64,000 bases of DNA from Aquitalea sp. LB_tupeE. GTDB lineage: Bacteria; Pseudomonadota; Gammaproteobacteria; Burkholderiales; Chromobacteriaceae. The notes under the pieces are model-generated. The model saw only the letters and a list, made by a program, of their open reading frames with translations, made no database searches and was not told the origin of the DNA. This document shows positions 44,645 to 52,745 of this stretch, one piece after another (position 1 is the stretch's first letter; every line of letters begins with the position of its first letter). The position numbers were made by a program, and so were the translations under genes. The DNA lies in assembly GCF_013391415.1 (NCBI RefSeq), contig NZ_JACAXB010000026.1, positions 62,001 to 126,000 of the forward strand. Reading direction: 5' to 3'.

Positions 44645-45596
44645 AGCGCACCACCTGCTGTGGCTGCTGAATGAATTCGTGTTTTTCCGGCTTCAGTTCG
44701 ATAGCGGCGCGAATGGCGGCTTCCAGCTCGGCATCGCTGCAACCGGCACGTAATAGCGGGCGCAGTTCCAGTTGTTCTTCCTGGCCCAGACACATGTACA
44801 GCGTGCCATCCACCGATAGCCGCACCCGGTTGCAGGTGGCGCAGAAGTGCTGCGACAGCGGCGTAATCAGTCCCAGGGTGAAGCTGGCGTCGGCGTTCTG
44901 CCAGTAAGAGGCGGGGCCGCCGCCCAGGCTGCGGCTGCTGGCCATCAGGCCATGCTGGCGGGTGAGTTTGTTCAGCAACTGGCTCAGGTCCAGCCCTTGC
45001 GCGGCCTGGCCGGTACTACCCATGGGCATGGCTTCGATCAGACGCAGCACAAAGCCCTGTTCCATGCAGTAGGCCAGCATGGATTCGATATCACCGTCGT
45101 TCACCCCGGCCAGCGGCACCATATTGATCTTGATATTGGCAAAGCCCGCCTGTTTGGCAGCCGCCAGCCCCAACAGCACCTTGTCCAGGCTGTCGCTGCC
45201 ACTGATGCTGGCCACGCAGTCGCGGCGCAGCGAATCCAGGCTGATATTCAGGCGTTGCAGGCCGGCGGCTTTCAGCGGCGCGGCCAGGCTGGCCAGCTGG
45301 GTGCCATTGCTGGTGAGCGACAGGTCTTCCACGCCGGGCAGGGCTGCCAGTGCAGCTACCAGCTGCGGCAAGTCACGCCGCAGCAAGGGTTCGCCGCCGG
45401 TCAGGCGGAAGCGGCGCGTGCCCAGCCGGGCAAAAGCGGCCACCACGCGTTCGATTTCGTCAAAGCGCAACCAGTTTGCCGGTTCCTCGAAGCCTTTGAA
45501 GCCTTTGGGAATGCAATAGCTGCAACGCAGGTCGCAGCGGTCGGTGACGGATACGCGCAGATAGTCGATGGTTCTGCCAAAACGGTCGGACAGCAT
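44622..45596 (-). CDS. moaA: GTP 3',8-cyclase (molybdenum cofactor synthesis)
   Basis: The 324-residue radical SAM enzyme starts molybdopterin synthesis from GTP. The N-terminal cluster motif is CDLRCSYC (VSVTDRCDLRCSYCIP near residue 20), followed by TGGEPLLRRDL. The C-terminal second cluster site is HFCATCNRVRLSVDGTLYMCLG near residue 255. The C-terminus is MSMTGG; MoaA requires its terminal Gly-Gly. ATG at 45596 is used; a GTG three codons earlier is possible. Molybdopterin is needed by NarG encoded downstream, which explains the location. Confidence 0.95.
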   Translation of the reverse strand: MLSDRFGRTIDYLRVSVTDRCDLRCSYCIPKGFKGFEEPANWLRFDEIERVVAAFARLGTRRFRLTGGEPLLRRDLPQLVAALAALPGVEDLSLTSNGTQLASLAAPLKAAGLQRLNISLDSLRRDCVASISGSDSLDKVLLGLAAAKQAGFANIKINMVPLAGVNDGDIESMLAYCMEQGFVLRLIEAMPMGSTGQAAQGLDLSQLLNKLTRQHGLMASSRSLGGGPASYWQNADASFTLGLITPLSQHFCATCNRVRLSVDGTLYMCLGQEEQLELRPLLRAGCSDAELEAAIRAAIELKPEKHEFIQQPQQVVRFMSMTGG

Positions 45597-45703
45597 GGCT
45601 GGCACCAGAAGGGGAGAATGGCTGTCAGTGTAGGCTGAGCGTGGCGGCTTGCCAGTTGGCCAGTGGTGGAGGCCGGGCTACGCCGTAGGGAGTAGGGGGC
45701 GGC

Positions 45704-46930
45704 TCAGGCCGCCATCACGCGATTGCGACCCAGGTGCTTGGCCTGATACAGCGCGTTGTCCACCCGCATGATCAGGCTTTCCACGGTTTCATTGTCCTGG
45801 TGGATGGCCACGCCCAGGCTTACCGTGATGGCCGGCAGTTTCTCATGCCGGTTTTCTGCCACGGTGCGGCGCAGTGCTTCGGCCAGCCGCATGGCATTGT
45901 CGTGACTGGTTTGCGGCAGCAGGATGACGAACTCCTCGCCACCCCAGCGGCACACGGTATCTTGCGCCCGCACGCGGGACTCCAGGGTGCGGGCCAGCCA
46001 TACCAGCACTTCGTCACCGGTAAAGTGGCCGTGCTGGTCGTTGATTTGCTTGAAGTTGTCCGCGTCGATCAGGATCAGGCTGAAATCGTTGCCAAAACGC
46101 TGCTTGTCCTGGATGGCACGTTCCAGTTGCAGCAGCAGGTGCCGCCGGTTCCACAGGCCGGTAAGCGGGTCTTTCAGTGCGGCCTGTTCCAGTTCGGCCT
46201 TCAGCCGTTTTTGCTCGGTAATGTCGTGCACCACGCATAACATCAAGCGTTGGCCGTGAATCAACACCGGCCCGGCATAGGTCTGTACGTCGCGCAGGCT
46301 GCCATCGGCCAGGCGGTGAACAAAACTCAGCGGCTTGTGGCCACCGGGCAATTGTGAAATATGGTGCATCACCGGCAGGATGTCCCGCCCCATGGCGTTG
46401 ATTTCCCAGGTGTGCTTGTGGATGAATACTTCGCGCGGATAGCCATAAAAACGCGCAGCCGCCTGATTGACGTTGACGATGCGGCCATCATCGGCCGGGT
46501 CGATCAACAGCATGGGCGCGCTATTGGTTTGCATCAGCATTTCGTGAAAGCTGCCGTCGCGTCCGGGGTCGGCAGACAGCACGCTGGGGGCTACGGCGGG
46601 CAGGGCGGCTTCCAGCATGCCTTCGGCAATGATGGCCGGGCGGTCGTCTTCCAGTCGCAGATGGCCCAGGCGGCAGCACAGCACTTGCGGGCCGTCCTGA
46701 CCGGGCAGGGTCCATACTTCCACCACCTGCTGGTATTGCAGCATGTCCGGGCTGTAGTCGCTCAGCTGTTCCAGTGCGCGTGCAGACAGATGACCACCAC
46801 GCAGGCAGGCGATGTCCTGACCGCCAGACAGTTGACTGGCCTGGCGGTTGGCGAACAACAGCTTCCCGCTGTCCGGCAGGATGATCCAGACCGGGGTATG
46901 CAGGGCATCCAGCAGCGCAAAGGATGTCAT
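45704..46930 (-). CDS. PAS-GGDEF diguanylate cyclase
   Basis: The 408-residue protein has a PAS-like N-terminal region (WIILPDSGKLLFANRQAS), a second PAS with PAC motif (MLLIDPADDGRIVNVNQAAARFYGYPREVF and LCVVHDITEQKRLKAEL), and a C-terminal GGDEF domain (DPLTGLWNRRHLL, then CRWGGEEFVILLP near residue 325). The GGEEF variant is catalytically competent, so cyclic di-GMP synthesis is expected. No inhibitory RxxD site is seen four residues upstream of the motif. It is downstream of narXL on the same strand and might be tied to nitrate or redox sensing; there is no direct evidence. A 15-base palindrome lies 34 bases before its start. Confidence 0.88.
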   Translation of the reverse strand: MTSFALLDALHTPVWIILPDSGKLLFANRQASQLSGGQDIACLRGGHLSARALEQLSDYSPDMLQYQQVVEVWTLPGQDGPQVLCCRLGHLRLEDDRPAIIAEGMLEAALPAVAPSVLSADPGRDGSFHEMLMQTNSAPMLLIDPADDGRIVNVNQAAARFYGYPREVFIHKHTWEINAMGRDILPVMHHISQLPGGHKPLSFVHRLADGSLRDVQTYAGPVLIHGQRLMLCVVHDITEQKRLKAELEQAALKDPLTGLWNRRHLLLQLERAIQDKQRFGNDFSLILIDADNFKQINDQHGHFTGDEVLVWLARTLESRVRAQDTVCRWGGEEFVILLPQTSHDNAMRLAEALRRTVAENRHEKLPAITVSLGVAIHQDNETVESLIMRVDNALYQAKHLGRNRVMAA

Positions 46931-46964
46931 GGTGTTTAGCTGGCAGCGGCAGTGTTGGGCGTGT

Positions 46965-46979
46965 CCATGTATGACATGG
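46965..46979. promoter_or_regulatory. Palindrome before the PAS-GGDEF gene
   Basis: CCATGT-ATG-ACATGG is a perfect inverted repeat in the gap between narL and the PAS-GGDEF gene, in the right place to be an operator for the latter. No regulator is assigned. Confidence 0.35.
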
Positions 46980-47028
46980 TAGTTGTCCTTTTTGCCAGCT
47001 TCAACACCATTAATGGCAAGGTCATGGT

Positions 47029-47685
47029 TCAGGGCAGCTTGTCCAGCCCGTGTTCGACGGCAAACAGCGCGGCCTGTACCCGGCCGTTAAGGCTGAGTTT
47101 GCGCAGGATATTCTGCACATGGACCTTGATGGTGCTCTCTGCCAGGTCCAGCGAGCGGGCAATTTCCTTGTTGCTGACGCCACGGCTGAGCCAGGCCAGG
47201 ATTTCCCGCTCGCGCTGGGTCAGTTGCTCCACGCCGCTGCGCTTGCTTTTGCTGCTTTCGCCGCCACGCAATTGCGACAGCAGCTTGGAGGTCATTTCCG
47301 GCGACAGCACGCTGTCGCCATCCACCGCCCGGCGGATGCTGTCCAGCAGGAAGTCGGCATTGATGTTTTTCAGCAGATAGCCGCGTGCGCCGGTTTTCAG
47401 GCATTCAGCCAGGTCGTCGCCGTCTTCGGACACGGTAAGCATCAACACCGCCAGCTGGGGCTGGGTGACCTGGATTTGTGCCAGGGCTTCGCGGCCGTTC
47501 ATCTGCGGCATGTCAATGTCCAGCAGCACCACGTCGGGCTTTAGTTGCTCGCACAGTTTGACGCCTTCCAGACCGTCGGCGGCTTCGCCGACGATTTCAA
47601 AATCGTTCTGGCGTTGCAGCAGGGCTTTCAGGCCACTGCGAAACAGGGTGTGGTCGTCAACCAACAGGATGCGGATGGGGGTCAT
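47029..47685 (-). CDS. narL: Nitrate/nitrite response regulator NarL
   Basis: The 218-residue protein has a receiver domain (RILLVDDHTLFRSGLKALL with acidic pocket; phospho-acceptor Asp in DVVLLDIDMPQMNG near residue 59; conserved Lys in YLLKNI) and a LuxR-type DNA-binding domain (LTQREREILAWLSRGVSNKEIARSLDLAESTIKVHVQNILRKL). It overlaps the narX sensor gene by four bases. It would control nar and other anaerobic genes in response to nitrate and nitrite. Confidence 0.93.
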   Translation of the reverse strand: MTPIRILLVDDHTLFRSGLKALLQRQNDFEIVGEAADGLEGVKLCEQLKPDVVLLDIDMPQMNGREALAQIQVTQPQLAVLMLTVSEDGDDLAECLKTGARGYLLKNINADFLLDSIRRAVDGDSVLSPEMTSKLLSQLRGGESSKSKRSGVEQLTQREREILAWLSRGVSNKEIARSLDLAESTIKVHVQNILRKLSLNGRVQAALFAVEHGLDKLP

Positions 47686-49589
47686 GCGGCTTGTCTTTCA
47701 GTGTGGGGGAGCAGCAGGCTGACTTCGGTGCCGCCGTCGGCATGCGCCTTGATGCTGATCTGGCCATGAATGCGCGCTGCGCGTTCCTGCATGATGGACA
47801 GGCCGACATGGCTGGCGCGACGGCTGGCGACAAGATCTTCGTCAAAGCCGCAGCCATCATCACGTATCTGCATGCAAAAATCGGCATCATTGCTAATTTC
47901 CACCGTGACGCGGCGGGCGTGGGCATGTTTGCGTACATTGGACAGGGCTTCTTGCAGGATGAAAATCACCTGCAGCTGCTGTTGCGGGTCCAGCGCCAGG
48001 CCATTACCGCTGAGGCTGAGCTGGGTAGGCACACGCGCCTGTTTTTCGAAACGGTCCAGCAAGGTGCGTACCGCATCGGCAAAGTCTTCCTTGTTGATGC
48101 GGGTGCGGAAGTTGAGCAGCAGTTCGCGCACGTCCTCATAGCATTCCTGCACACCGGCACGGATGCAGGCCAGGTTTTCCTGTGCCTGTTCCGTTTGCTG
48201 CTCGGCCAGAGCGGATTCCAGCATCTGTACTTGCAGGTTGAGGAAGGACAGTGACTGGGCAATGCTGTCGTGCAGGCCTTGCGCCATCAGGTTGCGCTCT
48301 TCTGCCACGGCAAACTGGCGGTCGCGTGCGGCCAGGCGCTGGTTTTCCACCGCCACGCCCAGGTGGCTGCCCAGGGTTTCCAGCAAAAACTGGTCTTGCG
48401 TGCTCAATTGCGACGCTTGATAGAAGTACAGCGTGAAAATGCCGACATTGTTCTGGTTGTGACGGATGTGGAACACCGAAATGCTGGCAAAGCCGACGCG
48501 TTGGCAGTGTTTTTCTTCCATCTGCGGCAGTTGGTCGAAGCGGTGAATCACCGACACCGGCTGTTGCACGGCATCGCCGCACAGGCAGCCGTCGATGGGG
48601 GCGCAGTCATCGTGCTCCAGCATGTCCAGCGGCAGGCCTTGCTGGGCAATCAGTTCCAGCCGGCCACGCTTGAAATCCACCAGCCGTACGCTGCCGGCAT
48701 CGGCACCGGTGAGTTCGATCAGACGGCTGATGAAGCCACTGCACATATTGTCCAGCGTGTGCGAGCCGTGCAAAAAGGCCGTGACGTTGTACAGGGCGGC
48801 CAGTTGGCGGTTTTTCTCTTCCACCGAACGGGTTTTTTCGACCACCTTTTGTTCCAGCGTGGTGTACAGGTCTTGCAGGCGGTCGGCCATCTGGTTAAAG
48901 CCGGTGGCGATGGAGGCAAATTCATCACTGCTGTCCACGCTTACGCGGGTGGCCAGATTGCCGTCGCGCAGCCGCAGCATGCCTTCGCCCAGGGCATTGA
49001 GCGGACGGATCACCAGCAGGAACAACAAGAACATCATGCTGAAGGAGCCGACTATGGCCATGGCAATCAGCGCCATCTGGAAAAAGCGCAGCAAGGTGGT
49101 GTTGCGTGCATTGTCTTCTTCCACCAGTTTCACCAGCCGGTCTATGCGGTTGACGAAGCTGGCAATGTCAGGTCGTTCCATCTTGCGTGGCTGGCCGGCC
49201 TGCCGGGCGGCGGTTTCCAGCAGGGGTTGCATGTCCTGCTGCCAGGCTTGCTCGATGAGCGCCACCTGCTGATGAACCGCAGCATTGTCCGGCAAAAACA
49301 GCGGGCGGGCCGGGTCACCTTTTTTCAGGCGCGCCAGAATGGTGGCAAATTGCTGTTCTTCATCGTGAATGGCATTCAGCGGCGCGCCTTCGCTCACTTG
49401 CAGGGCAATGTGATAGCTGCGCATGCGCAGGCTGCCGGCATCGTTGATGGCGGCGGCGCCGCCTTCCAGCTTCCAGGACAGCACCAGGGTGTAGCCGATG
49501 GAGGTCATGGCCAGCAGCAGCCAGGCGATGGTCAGCATCAGCAGTTTGGTGGACAGGCTGCGCCATTGCGGGGTCTGGTAAAGCATCAT
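47682..49589 (-). CDS. narX: Nitrate/nitrite sensor histidine kinase NarX
   Basis: The 635-residue sensor has two membrane helices (residues about 15-38 and 165-187) flanking a periplasmic four-helix domain with the NarX P-box AAAINDAGSLRMRSYHIAL, the nitrate-binding segment. HAMP follows (VIRPLNALGEGMLRLRDGNLATRVSVDS), then a GAF-like central module with Cys-rich CAPIDGCLCGDA, and an HPK7-type kinase core with NLMAQGLHDSIAQSLSFLNLQVQ (phosphorylated His), ending in an ATPase domain (ALSNVRKHAHARRV, DDGCGFDED). It partners NarL. The Cys cluster in the central module is also seen in family members. Confidence 0.94.
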   Translation of the reverse strand: MMLYQTPQWRSLSTKLLMLTIAWLLLAMTSIGYTLVLSWKLEGGAAAINDAGSLRMRSYHIALQVSEGAPLNAIHDEEQQFATILARLKKGDPARPLFLPDNAAVHQQVALIEQAWQQDMQPLLETAARQAGQPRKMERPDIASFVNRIDRLVKLVEEDNARNTTLLRFFQMALIAMAIVGSFSMMFLLFLLVIRPLNALGEGMLRLRDGNLATRVSVDSSDEFASIATGFNQMADRLQDLYTTLEQKVVEKTRSVEEKNRQLAALYNVTAFLHGSHTLDNMCSGFISRLIELTGADAGSVRLVDFKRGRLELIAQQGLPLDMLEHDDCAPIDGCLCGDAVQQPVSVIHRFDQLPQMEEKHCQRVGFASISVFHIRHNQNNVGIFTLYFYQASQLSTQDQFLLETLGSHLGVAVENQRLAARDRQFAVAEERNLMAQGLHDSIAQSLSFLNLQVQMLESALAEQQTEQAQENLACIRAGVQECYEDVRELLLNFRTRINKEDFADAVRTLLDRFEKQARVPTQLSLSGNGLALDPQQQLQVIFILQEALSNVRKHAHARRVTVEISNDADFCMQIRDDGCGFDEDLVASRRASHVGLSIMQERAARIHGQISIKAHADGGTEVSLLLPHTERQAA

Positions 49590-49904
49590 TCAGGACGGGT
49601 CCGGTGGGGCTGGGGGGCAGGAGAGGGCATGGTTACTCTCCTGTGCTTCAGCTTAACAATAATGCCTGTCCTGTGTGACAGCAATTCTCCATAAGGAGGA
49701 GAACAGCGCCGGGATGGCAGCTGGCTGATGGCCCGCTGTGGCGCGGTTTGGCGGCTGACCATCCCCCATAGTGATTAGTCCGGCTTCTCCATCTGCCGCA
49801 GCTGCCTAGCTCCTCATGCCGCCTGGCGTGCTGCTATCGGTGAATATTTCCCGCGTGTGGAAAAGGGTTAAATGCCAGCTATCCCAATAGCGGAGCACGG
49901 CATC
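49590..49904. other. Divergent promoter region between narX and narK1
   Basis: The 315-base gap has no gene. It contains a small hairpin-forming stretch (TTCTCCATAAGGAGGAGAA near 49685). No full TTGAT-N4-ATCAA box is present, and no NarL heptamer pair was convincing by eye. Confidence 0.4.
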
Positions 49905-51149
49905 ATGGCTTCATTACGCTTCAAGCAGTATGCGGTACTGGCGTCCAGCACCCTTGCCTTCACCATCTGTTTCATGATCTGGATGATGTTTGCCGTGCTG
50001 GGCATTCCCATCAAACAGCATCTGGGGCTGAACGAAACCGAATTCGGTATTCTGGCCGCCACGCCGGTGCTGTCCGGCTCGCTGGTGCGGGTGCCGCTGG
50101 GTATCTGGACCGACCGCTTTGGCGGCCGCATCGTGCTGTTTGTGCTGATGCTGACCTGCGTGCCCTTCATTTTCATCATGCAGTACGCCACGGCCTACTG
50201 GCAGTTCCTGGCCATCGGCCTGCTGGTGGGGCTGGCCGGCGGGGCTTTTTCTGTTGGCACGCCCTATGTGGCGCGCTGGTTCAAGCCGGAGCAGCAGGGC
50301 ATGGCCATGGGCGTGTTTGGTGCCGGTAATGCCGGTTCTTCGCTCACCAAGCTGGTGGCACCCGGCATCATCGCCATCGGTGGCTGGCAGCTGGTGCCTT
50401 CGGTATACGCCGGCATCATGCTGGTGACGGCCATCTTGTTCTGGCTGTTTTCCTATCAGGACAAGGCCCATCTGGTCAGCAGCAAGGCCAGCCTGCGCAG
50501 CCAGCTGGTGCTAATGAAAAACCCGGCCGTGCTGCGCTACTGCCAGTACTACTCGGTGGTGTTTGGCGGCTATGTGGCGCTGGCACTGTGGATGACTAAG
50601 TACTACGTGGGCGAGTACGGTTTTGACATCAAGCATGCGGCGTTTCTGGCGGCCTGTTTCTCCCTGCCCGGCGGCGTGCTGCGGGCGATGGGCGGCTGGC
50701 TGTCCGACCGCTTTGGCCCCTACAAGGTGACCTGGGGGGTGATGTGGAGCTGCTGGGTGGCGTTTTTCATCCTGTCTTACCCGCAAACCGACTTCAGCAT
50801 CACCACCACTCATGGCGTGCAAAGCTTCCATATCGGGCTGGGGGTCACCCAGTTCACCCTGATGCTGTTTGGCGTGGGCATTGCCATGGCCATCGGCAAG
50901 GCCTCGGTGTTCAAGTTCATTGCCAATGAGTTTCCCGACAATATCGGCGCGGTATCCGGCGTAGTGGGCCTGGCGGGCGGCATGGGCGGTTTCCTGTTGC
51001 CCATCCTGTTTGGCGTGCTGCTGGATGTCACCGGCGTGCGCAGCAGCGCCTTCATGCTGCTGTACGGCACGGTATGCGTGTCGCTGGTATGGATGCACTT
51101 TTCCTTCAAGCCCGCACAGGGCAAGGCCGTGGCCGCAGCGGCCAAATAG
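49905..51149 (+). CDS. narK: NarK1-type nitrate/nitrite transporter (MFS)
   Basis: The 414-residue, twelve-helix MFS protein begins MASLRFKQYAVLASSTLAFTICFMIWMMFAVLGIPIK. It carries motif A as GIWTDRFGGRIVLF, the NarK signatures GGAFSVGTPYVARWFKPEQQGMAMGVFGAGNAG (nitrate signature) and GKASVFKFIANEFPDNIGAVSGVVGLAGGMGGF. It belongs to the shorter type I group, associated with nitrate/proton symport. The ATG at 49905 has a GGAG site and a family-typical N-terminus; an ATG 33 bases upstream is less likely. narK2 follows after 62 bases. Confidence 0.92.
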   Translation: MASLRFKQYAVLASSTLAFTICFMIWMMFAVLGIPIKQHLGLNETEFGILAATPVLSGSLVRVPLGIWTDRFGGRIVLFVLMLTCVPFIFIMQYATAYWQFLAIGLLVGLAGGAFSVGTPYVARWFKPEQQGMAMGVFGAGNAGSSLTKLVAPGIIAIGGWQLVPSVYAGIMLVTAILFWLFSYQDKAHLVSSKASLRSQLVLMKNPAVLRYCQYYSVVFGGYVALALWMTKYYVGEYGFDIKHAAFLAACFSLPGGVLRAMGGWLSDRFGPYKVTWGVMWSCWVAFFILSYPQTDFSITTTHGVQSFHIGLGVTQFTLMLFGVGIAMAIGKASVFKFIANEFPDNIGAVSGVVGLAGGMGGFLLPILFGVLLDVTGVRSSAFMLLYGTVCVSLVWMHFSFKPAQGKAVAAAAK

Positions 51150-51180
51150 TCGGCCTGAAAGCAGCAACCCCATTTTTGAT

Positions 51181-51200
51181 TGACGGCCGTGTGGCCGTCA
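51181..51200 (+). repeat. Perfect hairpin between narK1 and narK2
   Basis: TGACGGCC-GTGT-GGCCGTCA, just before the narK2 ribosome binding site and without a T-run. It may stabilise the narK1 message or modulate narK2 translation. Confidence 0.5.
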
Positions 51201-51211
51201 GGGAGGACGTG

Positions 51212-52591
51212 ATGTCACATGTACTGGACCGGTGGGAACCGGAAAACAAGGACTTCTGGCAGCAGGAGGGCAAGTCGGTTGCCCGGCGCAATTTGTGGAT
51301 ATCCATCCCTGCGCTGATGCTGGCTTTTGTCATCTGGCAGGTATGGAGCGTGGCAGTGCTGAACATGCCCAATATCGGCTTCAGCTATAGCCAGAACCAG
51401 CTGTTCTGGCTGGCGGCGCTGCCGGCACTGTCTGGCGCCACGCTGCGCATTTTCTACAGCTTCATGGTGCCGATTTTCGGTGGCCGCAAGTGGACGGCCA
51501 TTTCTACCGCCAGCTTGCTGGTTCCGGCTGTCGGCATCGGTTATGCAGTGCAGGACCCGAATACCAGCTACATCACCATGGTGGTGCTGGCGCTGCTGTG
51601 CGGTTTTGGTGGCGGCAATTTCAGCTCGTCCATGTCCAATATCAGCTTCTTTTTTCCCAAGGCGGAAAAGGGCACGGCGCTGGGGCTGAATGCCGGTCTG
51701 GGGAATCTGGGCGTGTCGCTGGTGCAGTTTGTGGTGCCGCTGGTGATTACCATGGGCGTGTTCGGTGCCTTTGGCGGCGAGCCGCAAGCCTGGGTGAAGG
51801 CGGCGGTACACAAGAAAATGTGGCTGCAAAACGCCGGTTTTGTCTGGGTGCCCTTTATTGTGCTGTCTACCATTGCCGCCTGGTTTGGCATGAATGACAT
51901 CGCTTCGGCCCGCGCTTCGTTTGCCGATCAGGTGATCATTTTCAAGCGCAAGCACAATTGGCTGATGTGCTGGCTGTACATTGGCACGTTCGGCTCTTTC
52001 ATCGGTTTCTCTGCCGGCTTCCCGCTGCTGATGAAAGGCCAGTTTCCGGATGTAGACCCCACCAAGTATGTGTTTTACGGCCCGCTGGTGGGCGCGCTGG
52101 CGCGTCCGGTAGGCGGCTGGCTGGCGGACAAGATTGGCGGTGCCAAGGTGACCCAGGCGGTATTCCTGCTGATGATGCTGGCGGTGGGCGGTGTGCTGGG
52201 CTTTTTGCCGCATGCCGGTCAGGGCGGCAGTTTCCAGGGTTTCTTTGCCATGTTCCTGTGCCTGTTTGCGCTGACCGGCGTGGGTAATGGCTCCACCTTC
52301 ATGCAGGTGCCGGTGATTTTCCTCACCCTGCATCAGCGTCTGGCCGGCAAGGGCGAGGCGGCGCAGAAACAGGCTCAGGCCGATGCCACCCGTGAGGCCG
52401 CAGCGGTGCTGGGCTTCTCCGGTGCCATCGGGGCTTATGGTGGTTTCTTCATTCCCAAGAGCTATGGCACGTCCATTTCCATGACCGGTGGCGTGGAGGC
52501 AGCGCTGTACGCTTTCATCCTGTTCTACGCCAGCTGCGTGCTGATCAACTGGTGGTTCTACGCGCGTAAAAACGCGGAAATGCCTTGCTGA
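51212..52591 (+). CDS. narK2: NarK2-type nitrate/nitrite transporter (MFS)
   Basis: The 459-residue protein is the longer NarK type II form, associated with nitrate/nitrite exchange. Its N-terminus is WEPENKDFWQQEGKSVARRNLWISIPALMLAFVIWQVWSV. Motifs include GFGGGNFSSSMSNISFFFPKAEKGTALGLNAGLGNLGVSLVQF (nitrate signature 1) and AAAVLGFSGAIGAYGGFFIPKSYG (signature 2 region). The start follows GGGAGGACGTG. Tandem narK1 and narK2 next to narGHJI is a common denitrifier arrangement: one imports nitrate to start respiration and the other exchanges nitrite out. Confidence 0.93.
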   Translation: MSHVLDRWEPENKDFWQQEGKSVARRNLWISIPALMLAFVIWQVWSVAVLNMPNIGFSYSQNQLFWLAALPALSGATLRIFYSFMVPIFGGRKWTAISTASLLVPAVGIGYAVQDPNTSYITMVVLALLCGFGGGNFSSSMSNISFFFPKAEKGTALGLNAGLGNLGVSLVQFVVPLVITMGVFGAFGGEPQAWVKAAVHKKMWLQNAGFVWVPFIVLSTIAAWFGMNDIASARASFADQVIIFKRKHNWLMCWLYIGTFGSFIGFSAGFPLLMKGQFPDVDPTKYVFYGPLVGALARPVGGWLADKIGGAKVTQAVFLLMMLAVGGVLGFLPHAGQGGSFQGFFAMFLCLFALTGVGNGSTFMQVPVIFLTLHQRLAGKGEAAQKQAQADATREAAAVLGFSGAIGAYGGFFIPKSYGTSISMTGGVEAALYAFILFYASCVLINWWFYARKNAEMPC

Positions 52592-52632
52592 TCACTTGCA
52601 GCACATGACGTCATGGTCATGGCGGAAAAGAG

Positions 52633-52667
52633 AAGGAGGCACAGATGTGCCTCCTTTAAAATTTTAT
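52633..52667 (+). terminator. Intrinsic terminator after narK2
   Basis: AAGGAGGCAC and GTGCCTCCTT form a 10-bp stem with an AGAT loop, followed by a T/A-rich tail. Confidence 0.88.
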
Positions 52668-52745
52668 TGGCATATTTATTGCTGATGAATCATTGCCTAT
52701 GCTGCAAAGCATTGCAACACACACCGCAATGATTGTGAGGCCATC

